A stretch of 64,000 nucleotides of DNA from Sphingobacterium griseoflavum (GCF_014653155.1 NZ_BNAF01000012.1:105250-169249); one strand, 5' to 3'; positions 29,791 through 40,955 are shown, counted from the stretch's first letter. The notes: a model not told the origin generated them from the sequence alone. Translations and numbers: made by a program.

Positions 29791-30666
29791 ATGAATGAGC
29801 TTCAAGGAGCAGGTGTAGCTTTGGTTACTCCTTTTAATGCAGATGGATCGATTGACTTTGAGTCGCTGGGCAGACTGATAGACTTTCAAATCGATGAAGG
29901 GATGAATTACTTGGTATCTTTGGGTACTACAGGTGAAACAGCGACCCTAACTGCCGAGGAGCGAAAGCAAATTTGGATGTATACATCGAAACATGTGAAT
30001 GGTCGCGTGCCGTTGGTAGCCGGATTGGGAGGTAATCATACGCAGGAAATCGTTTCGCAAGTGGCTTCTTTCGATTTTTCGGGTTATTGTGCTTTGCTTT
30101 CTGTATCGCCTTATTACAATAAGCCTACACAAGAAGGTATTTACCAACACTACAAAGCTATTGCGACGGCATCGAAGCTCCCCATTATCTTGTACAACGT
30201 ACCCGGAAGGACCGGCAGTAATATGTCTCCAGCAACAACAGTGCGCCTGGCAACGGATTTTGAGCAAATTGTTGCCACAAAAGAAGCCTCGGGTAGCTTC
30301 GCGCAATTCAGCGAAATCATGCGAGACAAACCAGCAGATTTCCTATTGATCTCTGGGGATGATCCCATAACGCTACCGATGATGGCTCTGGGCGCTGCGG
30401 GAATTATTTCCGTGATCGGCAACGCTTTTCCGAGGAAGGTCGCCACATTGGCCAAACTATGTGCAGCCGGAGACTATACCGCAGCACGCGCCGAACACAA
30501 CGACTTACTGAAACTAACTGAGCTATGCTTCGTAGAAAGCAACCCCTGTGGTGTAAAGTACATCATGAAACAATTAGGCATTGTTTCTTCCGATTATGTA
30601 CGCTTGCCTTTGGTGCCCGTTAGCCCGCTACTCCAACAGGCGATAGATCAAGAGCTGACTAAATAG
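29791..30666 (+). CDS. dapA: 4-hydroxy-tetrahydrodipicolinate synthase
   Basis: The 291-residue TIM-barrel aldolase condenses pyruvate with aspartate semialdehyde in the lysine/diaminopimelate pathway. The family segments LGTTGETATLT, the tyrosine in LYNVPGRTGSNM, and the Schiff-base lysine in VATKEASG are present. It is probably co-transcribed with ligA and is followed by a strong terminator. Confidence 0.96.
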   Translation: MNELQGAGVALVTPFNADGSIDFESLGRLIDFQIDEGMNYLVSLGTTGETATLTAEERKQIWMYTSKHVNGRVPLVAGLGGNHTQEIVSQVASFDFSGYCALLSVSPYYNKPTQEGIYQHYKAIATASKLPIILYNVPGRTGSNMSPATTVRLATDFEQIVATKEASGSFAQFSEIMRDKPADFLLISGDDPITLPMMALGAAGIISVIGNAFPRKVATLAKLCAAGDYTAARAEHNDLLKLTELCFVESNPCGVKYIMKQLGIVSSDYVRLPLVPVSPLLQQAIDQELTK

Positions 30667-30701
30667 CTTTTTTGATAAGCGTTTGGGTGGTATCAGATTA
30701 T

Positions 30702-30738
30702 AAAAAAATCCCTCGTCGATATGACAAGGGATTTTTTT
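30702..30738. terminator. Bidirectional terminator between dapA and acnA
   Basis: AAAAAAATCCCT pairs with AGGGATTTTTTT, with an inner GTC/GAC extension. It serves both converging genes. Confidence 0.85.
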
Positions 30739-30756
30739 ATGTAAGGCAAAAGAAAC

Positions 30757-33027
30757 TTATTTCTTTGCTTGGTTCTTACGGATAATATTCAATGCGCCCC
30801 CCGCTTTAAACCACTCGATTTGCTGTGCATTATACGTATGGTTAACCGATATTTGATCTTGCGTACCATTCGCATGGTGCAGCACCACGGTTAGCGGCTG
30901 GTTTGGAGCAAAAGATGTTAACCCTAAGATATCCACGGTGTCGTCCTCTTGGATTTTATCATAGTCATCTTTGTCCGCAAAGGTCAATCCTAACATTCCT
31001 TGCTTTTTCAAGTTTGTTTCGTGAATACGGGCAAACGATTTAACCAACACGGCCCGAACGCCAAGATGACGAGGTTCCATAGCCGCGTGTTCGCGTGAGG
31101 AGCCTTCACCATAGTTTTCATCTCCGACGACGATCGACCCGATACCTTCCGCTTTGTAGGCACGCTGTGTTGCAGGAACACCCGCATACTCTCCTGTCAA
31201 TTGATTTTTAACGGAGTCTGTCTGATCATTGAAATAGTTTACTGCACCAATCAACATATTATTGGAGATGTTATCCAAATGACCGCGGTATTTTAGCCAA
31301 GGACCAGCCATGGAGATGTGGTCTGTGGTACACTTGCCTTTGGCTTTAATCAATAATTTTAAGCCTTTCAGATCCGTACCCTCCCAAGCTGCAAAGGGTT
31401 CCAAGAGCTGCAGACGATCCGAAGACGGCGAAACTTCCACTTCTACCCCCGACCCGTCAGCAGCAGGTGCCTGATAGCCGGCATCTTCCACATCGAAACC
31501 TTTGCTAGGCAATTCATCTCCAGTAGGTGGATCCAATTTTACTTGCTCCCCATCTCTGTTGGTCAATGTATCCGTAACAGGATTGAAACCTAGGTCTCCC
31601 GATATAGCAATAGCAGCCACAATCTCTGGGGAGGTCACGAACGCATAGGTGTTTGGATTACCATCTGCACGTTTCGCGAAATTGCGGTTAAAGGAGTGCA
31701 CAATCGTATTTTTTTCCTGTTTGTCGGCGCCCGCACGATCCCACATACCAATACATGGACCACATGCATTCGTGAAGATGGTCGCATTTAGCTCTTCGAA
31801 TGTTTTCAACAATCCGTCCCGATCAGCCGTATAGCGCACTTGTTCTGATCCGGGATTAATCCCAAACTCGGCCTTCGTCACCAATCCTTTATCTATGGCT
31901 TGCTGGGCAATGGATGCAGCGCGTGACAAATCTTCATAGGAAGAGTTTGTGCAGGAACCGATCAAGCCCCACTCAACTTTAGTCGGCCAGCCATTTTTCT
32001 CAGCTTCCTCGCGCATACGCGAGACAGGTGTGTATAAATCTGGGGTGAACGGCCCATTTAAAGAAGGCTCCAATTCAGATAGATTGATTTCAATCAATTG
32101 ATCGAAATACTGCTCCGGATTTGCGTACACTTCCGGGTCAGCTGTTAAATGCGCTTGGACAGCGTTGGCAGCATCGGCCACTTCCGCGCGGTCGGTAGCC
32201 CGGAGATACCGCTCCATTGATTCATCGTAACCGAAGGTGGATGTCGTCGCGCCAATTTCGGCACCCATATTACAGATCGTACCTTTACCCGTACAGGACA
32301 ACGACTCGGCACCCTCGCCGAAATATTCGACAATAGCACCTGTACCACCCTTTACGGTTAGGATACCCGCGACTTTCAAGATCACATCCTTCGGCGAGGA
32401 CCAACCACTTAATTTACCGGTAAGTTTGACACCGATCAATTTCGGAAATTTAAGCTCCCAAGGTAGGCCCGCCATGACATCACATGCATCAGCACCGCCA
32501 ACGCCAATAGCAACCATTCCTAATCCACCAGCATTGACCGTATGCGAGTCCGTACCGATCATCATACCGCCAGGAAACGCGTAATTTTCCAACACCACTT
32601 GGTGAATAATCCCCGCTCCTGGTTTCCAAAAGCCAATACCGTACTTATTCGAAACGGAAGATAAAAAGTTAAATACCTCCGAGCTTTCACTTTTAGCACG
32701 GGATAAATCCTCCGCTGCGCCATCTCTTGCTTGAATCAAGTGATCGCAATGCACCGTTGACGGTACGGCTACCTTTGGACGACCGGCTTGCATAAATTGC
32801 AGCAAGGCCATTTGTGCGGTTGCATCCTGCATGGCCACACGGTCTGGTGCGAAATCTACATAAGAGCTCCCGCGCTCGTAAGCTTCGGTTGCATTGCCAT
32901 CCCATAAATGGGCATACAAAATTTTCTCGGATAAAGTCAAAGGTTTATCAACGACCTTACGAGCTGCATTAATACGCTCCTCATATTGGCCATAAACCTT
33001 CTTTATCATGTTAATATCAAATGCCAT
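30757..33027 (-). CDS. acnA: Aconitate hydratase, mitochondrial-type AcnA
   Basis: The 756-residue enzyme interconverts citrate and isocitrate in the TCA cycle. 4Fe-4S ligands are seen in [13 protein letters not shown] and in [10 protein letters not shown]. The C-terminal swivel domain has [21 protein letters not shown]. It lies 56 bp downstream of acnB on the same strand, so two aconitases of different classes appear to share a transcript. Confidence 0.95.
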   Translation of the reverse strand: MAFDINMIKKVYGQYEERINAARKVVDKPLTLSEKILYAHLWDGNATEAYERGSSYVDFAPDRVAMQDATAQMALLQFMQAGRPKVAVPSTVHCDHLIQARDGAAEDLSRAKSESSEVFNFLSSVSNKYGIGFWKPGAGIIHQVVLENYAFPGGMMIGTDSHTVNAGGLGMVAIGVGGADACDVMAGLPWELKFPKLIGVKLTGKLSGWSSPKDVILKVAGILTVKGGTGAIVEYFGEGAESLSCTGKGTICNMGAEIGATTSTFGYDESMERYLRATDRAEVADAANAVQAHLTADPEVYANPEQYFDQLIEINLSELEPSLNGPFTPDLYTPVSRMREEAEKNGWPTKVEWGLIGSCTNSSYEDLSRAASIAQQAIDKGLVTKAEFGINPGSEQVRYTADRDGLLKTFEELNATIFTNACGPCIGMWDRAGADKQEKNTIVHSFNRNFAKRADGNPNTYAFVTSPEIVAAIAISGDLGFNPVTDTLTNRDGEQVKLDPPTGDELPSKGFDVEDAGYQAPAADGSGVEVEVSPSSDRLQLLEPFAAWEGTDLKGLKLLIKAKGKCTTDHISMAGPWLKYRGHLDNISNNMLIGAVNYFNDQTDSVKNQLTGEYAGVPATQRAYKAEGIGSIVVGDENYGEGSSREHAAMEPRHLGVRAVLVKSFARIHETNLKKQGMLGLTFADKDDYDKIQEDDTVDILGLTSFAPNQPLTVVLHHANGTQDQISVNHTYNAQQIEWFKAGGALNIIRKNQAKK

Positions 33028-33083
33028 ATCTCTTTAATTTTATTAGCAGTTAAAAATTCACCTTTCGAAAAGATCATCTTGAT

Positions 33084-35858
33084 CTATCCGACCAATTGCT
33101 TCACCGGCGGAGCGAATGTGGTTAAATCTATACCCTTCACCGCAGTTCTGTATTCCTCCATATTTGGAATCCTTCCCAATACGGCAGAAAGAACGACAAC
33201 AGGCGTAGATGCCAAGAGCGATTCTCCTTTTTTACGCTCAGCATCTTCCACAACACGGCCTTGGAATAAACGTGTTGATGTAGCAAGAACGGTATCCCCC
33301 TTAGCTGCTTTCTCTTGGTTTCCCATACAGAGATTACAACCAGGGCGTTCCAAGTACATCATATTCTCATATGTTGTCCGCGCAATACTTTTTGGAAGTA
33401 TATCACTAAATTCGAAGCCGGAGTAGCGTTGTAATATTTCCCAATCGCCCTCCTCTGTCAACTCGTCTATAATATTATACGTCGGTGCAGCGACAACCAA
33501 TGGCGCCCGGAATTCCACCTTACCCTGCTGTTCTTCTAGGTTTTTCAGCATCTGCGAAACAATCTTCAAATCGCCCTTGTGAACCATGCATGAGCCGACG
33601 AAACCCAGATCTACCTTTTTCTCACCAGCATAATAAGACAGTTCACGGATGGTATCATGTGTATAGCGTTTAGAGACGTCATCGTTATGCACATCAGGAT
33701 CAGCTATCATCGGCTCCGCAATCATATCGAGGTCGACCACAACCTCCGCATAATATTTCGCATCCGCGTCTGGCGTCAACGCAGGCTTCTCACCAGATTT
33801 AATTTCCGCAATCCGTTTATCGGCTTTGTTGATCAAACCTTGGAGAACTTGCTTTTCGTTGTCCATGCCCTTATCTATCATGATCTGGATTCTTCCTTTT
33901 GCAATTTCCAAGGATTCGATCAGGGTATCGTCCTCAGAGATACATATAGAAGCTTTCGCTTTCATCTCGGCCGTCCAGTCTGTAAAGGTGAAGGCCTGAT
34001 CCGCAGGAAGCGTACCGATATGCACCTCGATAATCCTACCTTGAAAGACGTTCTCGCCAGCAAATTGCTTTAACATTTGCGCCTGTGTAGCATGAACCAC
34101 ATCTCGAAAGTCCATGTAGTCTTTCATCTCGCCTTTGAAGGTCACCTTCACTGACTCTGGAATAGGCATCGACGCCTCTCCCGTCGCTAGCGCAAGCGCT
34201 ACCGTACCTGAATCGGCACCAAATGCAACACCTTTTGACATCCGGGTATGTGAATCACCACCAATAATAATCGCCCATTCGTCTACCGTGATATCATTGA
34301 GCACCTTATGAATAACATCCGTCATGGCCGGATAATGACCTTTAGGATCCCGAGCCGTGATCAAACCGAAGTCGTTCATGAATTTCATCAATCTCGGTAT
34401 GTTTGCCTGTGCTTTCTTATCCCAAACCGAAGCCGTATGACAGCCCGATTGGTATGCACCGTCGACAATTGGCGAAATCACGGTCGCAGCCATCGACTCC
34501 AATTCTTGCGCAGTCATCAATCCGGTTGTATCTTGCGAGCCAACGATATTCACTTCAACGCGCACATCCGAACCGGCGTGCAACACTTTATCCGATGTGA
34601 CTCCAACAGCGTTCCTGTTAAAGATTTTTTCGACAGCCGTCAGCCCCTGCCCTTCCACAGAAATCTCTTTAGCCGGCGCAAATACAGTCGTTGCTTCCAC
34701 ACCAAGAATTTTGGCAGCGACAGTTTGAATTTTCTTGCCAAATACAATAGCGTAAGAGCCGCCGGCTCTTATAAATTCCATTTTTTGTGGGGTAAAGGCT
34801 TTTGCTATATCGATAAGCTCCTTATCCCCTTGATATAATTTCTTCGTTTTCGTATTGATGGTCAAAACGGTGCCTGTAGCAACCGAATAAACCTCTTCAA
34901 GGATGGTCTCTCCTTTTTCATCACGCACGACCTGTCCGTCTGGCCCCACTTTTTTCACCCAGTTCTTCAGATCAATTCCTATCCCACCCGTAACATCAAC
35001 CGTCGTCAGAAAAATAGGTGAAATACCGTTTGTTCCAGCTACAATAGGAGCAATATTAACAAACGGCACATAGGGACTAGCTTGCTTGCCTGTCCATAAA
35101 GCTACATTATTCACCCCGGACATCCGGGAAGAGCCTACTCCCATGGTACCTTTTTCGGCTATCAGCATCACGCTAGCGTCGGGGTGTTTCGCCTGCAATG
35201 CTTTGATCTCTTCCTGCGCAGAGGTGCTAATCATGCATTTGCCATGCAACTCCCTGTCCGAGCGCGAATGTGCCTGATTGCCCGGTGAAAGTAAATCCGT
35301 CGAGATATCACCTTCTCCTGCTATAAAGGTTACCACTTTGATTTCTTCAGCGACTTCCGGCAATTGTGTAAAGAACTCTGCTTTTGCATAGCTTTCCAAG
35401 ACATCTCTTGCTATCGCATTCCCTTCTTGGAAGGCTTTCTTTAAACGCTCGATGTCCGCATCATAAAGAAATACTTGCGTTTTCAATACCTGGGCGGCGT
35501 GTCGCGCATGTACTGCATCGTCGCCAAGCGCTAAGTCCAGCAAAACACCTATCGATGGACCGCCTTTCATGTGTGACAATAATTCAAAAGCATACGCAGG
35601 CGGAATCTCTTCTACGATCGCTTCGCCTGTGATTATTTCTTTCAGGAATTTGGCCTTGACCCCAGCAGCGCTGGTTGTGCCAGGTAGTGTGTTGTAAATA
35701 AAAAAATGCAGCGAATCTGCTCTATTGGGATTGCCCGGATCTTTGATTTGGTTGATCATTTCATGAAGCAAGTCTGCACCATCGATTGGTTTAGGATGTA
35801 AACCTTGCTGCTTTCTTTCTTCAATCTCTTGAATATAATCGTTATAAGTACTCATCAT
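33084..35858 (-). CDS. acnB: Bifunctional aconitate hydratase 2 / 2-methylisocitrate dehydratase
   Basis: The 924-residue protein has the AcnB layout: an N-terminal HEAT-like helical domain (about 1-160), a swivel domain (SRMSGVNNVALWTG), then the catalytic domains with 4Fe-4S cysteines in GSCMVHKGDLK and PGCNLCMGNQEKAAKG. AcnB enzymes act in the TCA cycle and the methylcitrate cycle and can bind mRNA when the cluster is lost. Length is slightly above the enterobacterial form. Met1 or Met2 may be the start. Confidence 0.95.
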   Translation of the reverse strand: MMSTYNDYIQEIEERKQQGLHPKPIDGADLLHEMINQIKDPGNPNRADSLHFFIYNTLPGTTSAAGVKAKFLKEIITGEAIVEEIPPAYAFELLSHMKGGPSIGVLLDLALGDDAVHARHAAQVLKTQVFLYDADIERLKKAFQEGNAIARDVLESYAKAEFFTQLPEVAEEIKVVTFIAGEGDISTDLLSPGNQAHSRSDRELHGKCMISTSAQEEIKALQAKHPDASVMLIAEKGTMGVGSSRMSGVNNVALWTGKQASPYVPFVNIAPIVAGTNGISPIFLTTVDVTGGIGIDLKNWVKKVGPDGQVVRDEKGETILEEVYSVATGTVLTINTKTKKLYQGDKELIDIAKAFTPQKMEFIRAGGSYAIVFGKKIQTVAAKILGVEATTVFAPAKEISVEGQGLTAVEKIFNRNAVGVTSDKVLHAGSDVRVEVNIVGSQDTTGLMTAQELESMAATVISPIVDGAYQSGCHTASVWDKKAQANIPRLMKFMNDFGLITARDPKGHYPAMTDVIHKVLNDITVDEWAIIIGGDSHTRMSKGVAFGADSGTVALALATGEASMPIPESVKVTFKGEMKDYMDFRDVVHATQAQMLKQFAGENVFQGRIIEVHIGTLPADQAFTFTDWTAEMKAKASICISEDDTLIESLEIAKGRIQIMIDKGMDNEKQVLQGLINKADKRIAEIKSGEKPALTPDADAKYYAEVVVDLDMIAEPMIADPDVHNDDVSKRYTHDTIRELSYYAGEKKVDLGFVGSCMVHKGDLKIVSQMLKNLEEQQGKVEFRAPLVVAAPTYNIIDELTEEGDWEILQRYSGFEFSDILPKSIARTTYENMMYLERPGCNLCMGNQEKAAKGDTVLATSTRLFQGRVVEDAERKKGESLLASTPVVVLSAVLGRIPNMEEYRTAVKGIDLTTFAPPVKQLVG

Positions 35859-36232
35859 TAATAAGTCGTTTCAAAATTGCAGTAAATCTACGTGTTTGTA
35901 GCCTGTTTTTTTGTATACGGCTATCCGTGTTTTATATCCCATATAACATACGCTGCCCAGTTACAATAAAACAACGTATCGCACGTAATGTTCATAAAAA
36001 AACCAATCGGATGTCCGTTTTTTGATTTACGACAAAAATACAAAAAAGAATAGGTTTTAAGCAGGACTCTTCGGAGGCCGGTATTAATTTGGAACAAATC
36101 CAAACAACATACTTTTCCGCGTCAGGATAGTCTCACCAAAAACGGGTATTTCAATTGAAAATAAACACGCCTGATGAAAAACCGAGCAGTCCCTATTTGA
36201 AGTAAATCTACTGAAGCTGCTAACAAATGGTC
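35859..36232. other. Intergenic region upstream of acnB
   Basis: No convincing gene is present. It must hold the acnB promoter. A minus-strand TATTTTTG (36040-36033) fits the -7 consensus, but no TTTG lies at the right distance, so I do not call it. Confidence 0.4.
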
Positions 36233-36913
36233 CTAGACAGTCTTCGTCCCGATAGCAATGTGTTTTAGCTGCTGAACCGCTGCCGACGGGTCTTTCGCAC
36301 CAAAAACACTGCTTCCCGCTACAAGCACATCCGCACCAGCCTCCAGCAGCTTAGCCGCGTTACTCGCCCCAACACCGCCATCTACTTCAATAAGCAACGC
36401 ATCCTGTACACCTGCTGCCATGGCCCGCAGTTCCTTAATCTTCACGTAGGTTTGCTCGATAAATTTCTGTCCTCCAAAACCTGGATTGACAGACATCAAA
36501 CAGACCAAATCGATATCGCCGATCACATCTTTCAGCAAGTCGACAGGCGTATGTGGATTTAAGGCGACACCAGCCTTGCATCCCAGCTCGTGAATAGCGG
36601 CCAGCGTACGATGCAGATGTGTACAAGCTTCGTAGTGAACCGTAATAACCGCCGCTCCGGCGTCTTTACAAGACTTTAAATACCGATCTGGATCCACAAT
36701 CATCAGATGTACATCCAGCGGTTTCGTCGCATACTTAGCAATAGCCTGCATAACAGGAAATCCGAAGGAGATATTGGGCACAAATACGCCATCCATAATA
36801 TCAATATGGAACCAATCGGCCTCGCTATTATTGACCATTTGTATATCGTCGTAAAGCCTAGCAAAATCTGCAGCAAGCACTGAGGGAGCAATCAAATGTT
36901 TTGTCGTAGCCAT
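36233..36913 (-). CDS. rpe: Ribulose-phosphate 3-epimerase
   Basis: The 226-residue TIM-barrel enzyme interconverts ribulose-5-phosphate and xylulose-5-phosphate. The family segments are all present: APSVLAADFARL, WFHIDIMDGVFVPNISFG, DVHLMI, MSVNPGFGGQKF and IEVDGGV. These include the metal-binding His and Asp residues. It is a single gene, divergent from the HD-phosphohydrolase gene, with a possible -7 box TATCTTTG at 36938-36931. Confidence 0.96.
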   Translation of the reverse strand: MATTKHLIAPSVLAADFARLYDDIQMVNNSEADWFHIDIMDGVFVPNISFGFPVMQAIAKYATKPLDVHLMIVDPDRYLKSCKDAGAAVITVHYEACTHLHRTLAAIHELGCKAGVALNPHTPVDLLKDVIGDIDLVCLMSVNPGFGGQKFIEQTYVKIKELRAMAAGVQDALLIEVDGGVGASNAAKLLEAGADVLVAGSSVFGAKDPSAAVQQLKHIAIGTKTV

Positions 36914-37052
36914 GATCTCTAAATTTTACGCAAAGATAGGGAAGTCAGTTACCATTCTCCACAGAATTTCTTAAATTAATCGACAAACGGATTCCGCGAG
37001 AATGTGTTACCTTTGTGTGGAATGGTAGTTTTACAAATAAAAGATACGGTAA

Positions 37053-39194
37053 GTGGCTAAACTTAAGATAAATTATAGCGGAGAAAAGAATCAAAATAAC
37101 TCCTTTTTGGTCAAGTTTGCAATGGTTATTTTGGCAATTGTCCTGATCGGTATTTTTTTACCCAAACAACCGCGTTTTCGGTACGAATTTCAGAAGGGCA
37201 AGGCTTGGAATCACGACAACTTGATCTCACCCTATAATTTTGCGATCTTGAAAACGCAAGAGGAGCTGATTCGAGATAGAGAACAGATTCTAAAGACTGT
37301 ACAACCTGTATATACACTGAATGCTAGCGCTAGCAAGGAGCAAATTGACCAATTTAATACCGATATAGCCGAAAAATGGCAGATTGGAAATATGGACACG
37401 TTGGGAAAGGGTAATCTGGAAACTTACCAAAACGTGGGTAACGCGTTGCTAAATTACGTCTATAACCGGGGTATTGTATCACTCAACAACCGCTATCAAA
37501 ACAAAGGTCTGGATCCTGAAAATGTGGATAAAACGCAGCGGGAGTACAATTTTACGCTTATCCACGAAAATATCGCACAGCAAAAAAACACGGCGGATAT
37601 CTTCACGATTGAATCAGCGAATCAATACATCCATCAATCGGTAGCCAAAAACACGAAAATAGTTAGAAAGGCATGGCTTTCAGAGATTTTGAAAAATTAC
37701 GTCACCTTAAATTATATTTTTGACGAAAACCTCACCAATAAAGTAGAACAGAATGCCTTAGCCAACATCTCCAGCACTAGAGGGGTAGTGCAAAAGGGCG
37801 AGCTCATTGCCGAAAAGGATAAGATAATCAATAATGAAACCTACCAAAAACTGGAGTCACTGCGCAAGGTTTTTGAGGATGAAGCACGCATCAGTGGTAA
37901 CCAGAATTTTGTGGCAATTGGCCAGTTCATCATGATTTCGATGTGTATCGCGCTACTCATGGTATTCCTTTACTTTTTTCGCTCGTCCATCTATGAGAAC
38001 AACAGGCTCGTCATGATCATCCTGATTGTGATCATAGCCATGCTGGGGGTTCTCTCTTGGGCGCTTAACATGAAGATCCCGAACCTCTATTACATTCCAT
38101 ATTGCAGCGTACCCATCATTTTCCGTGTGCTTTTTGATACCCGAGTGGCGTTGAACATCCATCTGCTTATGGTGTTGATTGCGGCTCTTTTCGTGCCGAA
38201 TAGCTACGAATTTGTTTTTCTTCAGTTTATTGCGGGTATGGTATCCATCTATAGCATCAAAACGCTAGTCAAGCGGGAACAATTCTTGGTTTCCTCGCTT
38301 ATTATTCTGGCCACCTATATTGTTGCCTATGTCGGTTTGGTGTTAACGAGAAACGGATCTTTCAGTAATATTTACTGGGTTGACATCGCTCCATTTATCG
38401 TTAGTGTTGGACTTACGCTCCTTGCCTACCCTCTTATCTATGCATTTGAACGTTTGTTCGGCATCGTATCCGATCTCACCCTGATGGAGCTAACCAATAG
38501 CAACTCCCGTATCCTGCGTGAGCTATCCCTTAAAGCTCCGGGCACCTTCCAACATTCACTGCAAGTGGCAAACCTCGCGGAAGCGGCAATTTACAAAATC
38601 GGTGGAAATCCTTTGCTCGTTCGAGCAGGCGCACTTTACCACGATATCGGGAAAATGTCCAATCCACTATTCTTTATCGAGAACCAACGCTCCGGAACAA
38701 ATCCGCACGAGGAGCTAACGCCCGAGCAATCGGCGCAGATCATTATATCGCATGTGCACAAAGGGGTGGAAATGGCTAAAAAAAGTCTCTTGCCGGAAGT
38801 GGTGATTGACTTTATCCGCACGCACCACGGCACTACCCGGGTGGATTTTTTCTACAATATGTTTGTAAAGAACAACCCAGACAAGCTGGTAGATGAAAGT
38901 ATCTTCCGCTATCCGGGGCCGGTACCATTTTCCAAAGAGACAGCTGTACTGATGATGGCCGACTCGGTAGAGGCGGCATCTAGAGCGCTTAAAGAGCCCA
39001 GTGAGGAATCCATAAATAAGCTGGTCGACAAAATCATCGACTATAAAATTACACAACGCCAATTTATGAATGCAAATATCACCATGCGTGATATCACAGA
39101 GGTCTCCGACATATTCAAAGCGATGTTAAAAAGTATTTACCATGTACGCATTGACTACGATGTCAACAAGCGCAGCAGCGCCGCTATGCCCTAG
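37053..39194 (+). CDS. 7TM-HD family phosphohydrolase (PgpH-like c-di-AMP phosphodiesterase)
   Basis: The start is GTG at 37053 (MAKLKINYSGEKNQ), giving 713 residues. Layout: N-terminal transmembrane helix (about 22-40), a large extracytoplasmic region with short helices (7TMR-HDED, about 60-280), seven transmembrane helices (about 290-475), and a cytoplasmic HD domain with YHDIGKM near 530 and later HTHHGTTR. This is the PgpH architecture, which hydrolyses cyclic di-AMP in other phyla. A possible -7 box TACCTTTG lies at 37008-37015. It is a single gene. Confidence 0.88.
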   Translation: MAKLKINYSGEKNQNNSFLVKFAMVILAIVLIGIFLPKQPRFRYEFQKGKAWNHDNLISPYNFAILKTQEELIRDREQILKTVQPVYTLNASASKEQIDQFNTDIAEKWQIGNMDTLGKGNLETYQNVGNALLNYVYNRGIVSLNNRYQNKGLDPENVDKTQREYNFTLIHENIAQQKNTADIFTIESANQYIHQSVAKNTKIVRKAWLSEILKNYVTLNYIFDENLTNKVEQNALANISSTRGVVQKGELIAEKDKIINNETYQKLESLRKVFEDEARISGNQNFVAIGQFIMISMCIALLMVFLYFFRSSIYENNRLVMIILIVIIAMLGVLSWALNMKIPNLYYIPYCSVPIIFRVLFDTRVALNIHLLMVLIAALFVPNSYEFVFLQFIAGMVSIYSIKTLVKREQFLVSSLIILATYIVAYVGLVLTRNGSFSNIYWVDIAPFIVSVGLTLLAYPLIYAFERLFGIVSDLTLMELTNSNSRILRELSLKAPGTFQHSLQVANLAEAAIYKIGGNPLLVRAGALYHDIGKMSNPLFFIENQRSGTNPHEELTPEQSAQIIISHVHKGVEMAKKSLLPEVVIDFIRTHHGTTRVDFFYNMFVKNNPDKLVDESIFRYPGPVPFSKETAVLMMADSVEAASRALKEPSEESINKLVDKIIDYKITQRQFMNANITMRDITEVSDIFKAMLKSIYHVRIDYDVNKRSSAAMP

Positions 39195-39256
39195 TTAAAA
39201 AATCTTTTTGACTGTCAGAACGTTATTGTTTTTTAGTAAAAAATACGTTTCTACGC

Positions 39257-39287
39257 TTTGCAGAATAAAATATTTGCGTTATGTTTG
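39257..39287 (+). promoter_or_regulatory. Promoter of tRNA-Ser
   Basis: TTTG (39257-39260), a 19-nt spacer and TATGTTTG (39280-39287) match TTTG-N19-TAnnTTTG exactly, ending 14 nt before the tRNA. Confidence 0.85.
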
Positions 39288-39301
39288 CACAGTCGAAACA
39301 C

Positions 39302-39443
<142 letters not shown>

Positions 39444-39516
39444 TTAAGGGATGAGAACCCGCAGGCTTCGAACTTCGCTCGTTTAGCGCCAAGCTTGGGG
39501 ATGTGGGGCTAAACAT

Positions 39517-39586
39517 ATCCCGCCCTCTCCGCGAAGACCTAACAAAAGTTCAACTAAAGTTGGAACTTTGCTCTTTTTGGCAATAG
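39517..39586 (+). repeat. Direct repeat, copy 2 of the tRNA-Ser 3' end
   Basis: The copy starts with the same ATCCCGCCCTCTCCG as the tRNA end and continues through a degraded version of the terminator. No tRNA 5' half precedes it. Confidence 0.85.
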
Positions 39587-39594
39587 CCAAAGGG

Positions 39595-39633
39595 TAGCTG
39601 AATTACCATCCCAACAGGGCGGTAATTCAGCTA
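39595..39633. repeat. Perfect 13-bp inverted repeat downstream of the SusC/D operon
   Basis: TAGCTGAATTACC and its complement enclose a 13-nt loop. It lies at the 3' side of the minus-strand polysaccharide operon. It may end that transcript, though no T-run follows. Confidence 0.6.
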
Positions 39634-39764
39634 ATGACACGGTTTGTTTTACATTCCCGTCGAGGCCAATCAATTTATTCTATTTTTTAAGGGCGTAGTC
39701 TAAAATAAAAATATACTGATCAAACTCGCCAACAAATCGGAGATATCGCCAGGAAAGGCTCCTA

Positions 39765-40955
39765 CTATTCATTCTCGCGATACAAACGTACACTGGAAAT
39801 ACGCACGCTCGTTGGATTATTTTGCACCATTGTCGAAAGAAAACCTAATGTCACTAATTGTCTAGTATTGAGTTGAAAAGGGACGGCTATATCCTTATTA
39901 TTTAAAAAATTATCCGTAAGCCTGAAGGCCGCTATTGCAGAGTCAATGGATTCCACATTCGAAAGGTTGGAACCTGCACAGACCAACATATACGTTGCTT
40001 CGCAAGTGTAGTCGATATTGGAAACTCGGGCTACCATCCGATATTTTCCACTTGGAAGCTGTATAGATTGGGAGATCTTTCCATTGATAATGGGAGGTGT
40101 ACTCCAATATTCGAATGATAGAAATCCGCCATTATTGACATTATCGAACCCTCCAATTCCATCGTGATTTTTGGCGGCGGTATTTGTGTCCCAAGATTCT
40201 AGATTGCCCCACCTACCTGAAATATTGGTACCACGAAAAGGTGATCCTGCATTTTTCAACAAGATCTCATTAACTTTTAAGGTTATCTCTGGTGCGTAAA
40301 ATGTATCTATAGCCATAGGATCAGGTTTGTACATTGTTCGATAAAATATTTGTTTATCAGGGTCACACCCCTCCAACTCTGTTGTAAGTTCATCATTGGA
40401 AATGTACTTAATCCTCTTTTTTCCTAAAATAGTTTCATAAGACAAGCTAACTCCGATAGATGCGCTATCTGCCAATAGCCAGCTGACAAACGTATTACCA
40501 TCTGGTTCGTACTTTATGCCGTCAACTGATCGATTAGGTAGACTAGCTTCATAATTATCTCCGTATACCATGCCGTATGTATAAACGGAAACCGACCTGT
40601 TTCCCTCCTGATCCATGGTAAATAATTCGAACGTGTGAAATCCCTGCGTCAGGCCATCTATCGTTGTGCGAACCGTGTCGACACCTGCTCCACGCTGAAT
40701 ATCGACTTTCTTTTGCTCTGCTCTATTGTTCCAATAAATCGTTGCTGAACTTACCTTTGGATCCGATATGATAAGCCATTGAATATCTACTCTTTCCCTA
40801 CCAGAAAAGACTTTGACAGAATCAGGTTTACCAATATAAATTATTTCTTGGTCATCAAAGAACCTTTTGTAGTCATCCATTTTTGTACAGCCCAGCAGAC
40901 AAAAACTGATAAATAGCACATTTAAAAAATATATCTGTCTCATTTTGTTTTTCAA
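39765..40955 (-). CDS. Surface lipoprotein, DUF4998-like, last gene of the SusC/D operon
   Basis: The 396-residue protein has a lipoprotein signal with lipobox CLLGC (Cys22). The N-terminal region (KMDDYKRFFDDQEIIYIGKPDSVKVFSGRERVDIQW) fits DUF4998 proteins that follow SusD genes. The C-terminal part from about 235 looks like a lectin-type beta-sandwich. Such proteins act as SusE/F-like glycan binders on the cell surface. It overlaps the upstream gene by 4 bp. Binding specificity is unknown. Confidence 0.75.
   Translation of the reverse strand: MKNKMRQIYFLNVLFISFCLLGCTKMDDYKRFFDDQEIIYIGKPDSVKVFSGRERVDIQWLIISDPKVSSATIYWNNRAEQKKVDIQRGAGVDTVRTTIDGLTQGFHTFELFTMDQEGNRSVSVYTYGMVYGDNYEASLPNRSVDGIKYEPDGNTFVSWLLADSASIGVSLSYETILGKKRIKYISNDELTTELEGCDPDKQIFYRTMYKPDPMAIDTFYAPEITLKVNEILLKNAGSPFRGTNISGRWGNLESWDTNTAAKNHDGIGGFDNVNNGGFLSFEYWSTPPIINGKISQSIQLPSGKYRMVARVSNIDYTCEATYMLVCAGSNLSNVESIDSAIAAFRLTDNFLNNKDIAVPFQLNTRQLVTLGFLSTMVQNNPTSVRISSVRLYRENE

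Noticed and set aside
36010..36024. Small CGGATGTCCG hairpin with a T-run upstream of acnB as a terminator
   Set aside because: The stem is only 3-4 bp and no plus-strand gene ends there.
39444..39516. Remnant of a second tRNA-Ser 5' half between the direct repeats
   Set aside because: No D arm or anticodon arm can be aligned; only the 3' end unit is duplicated.
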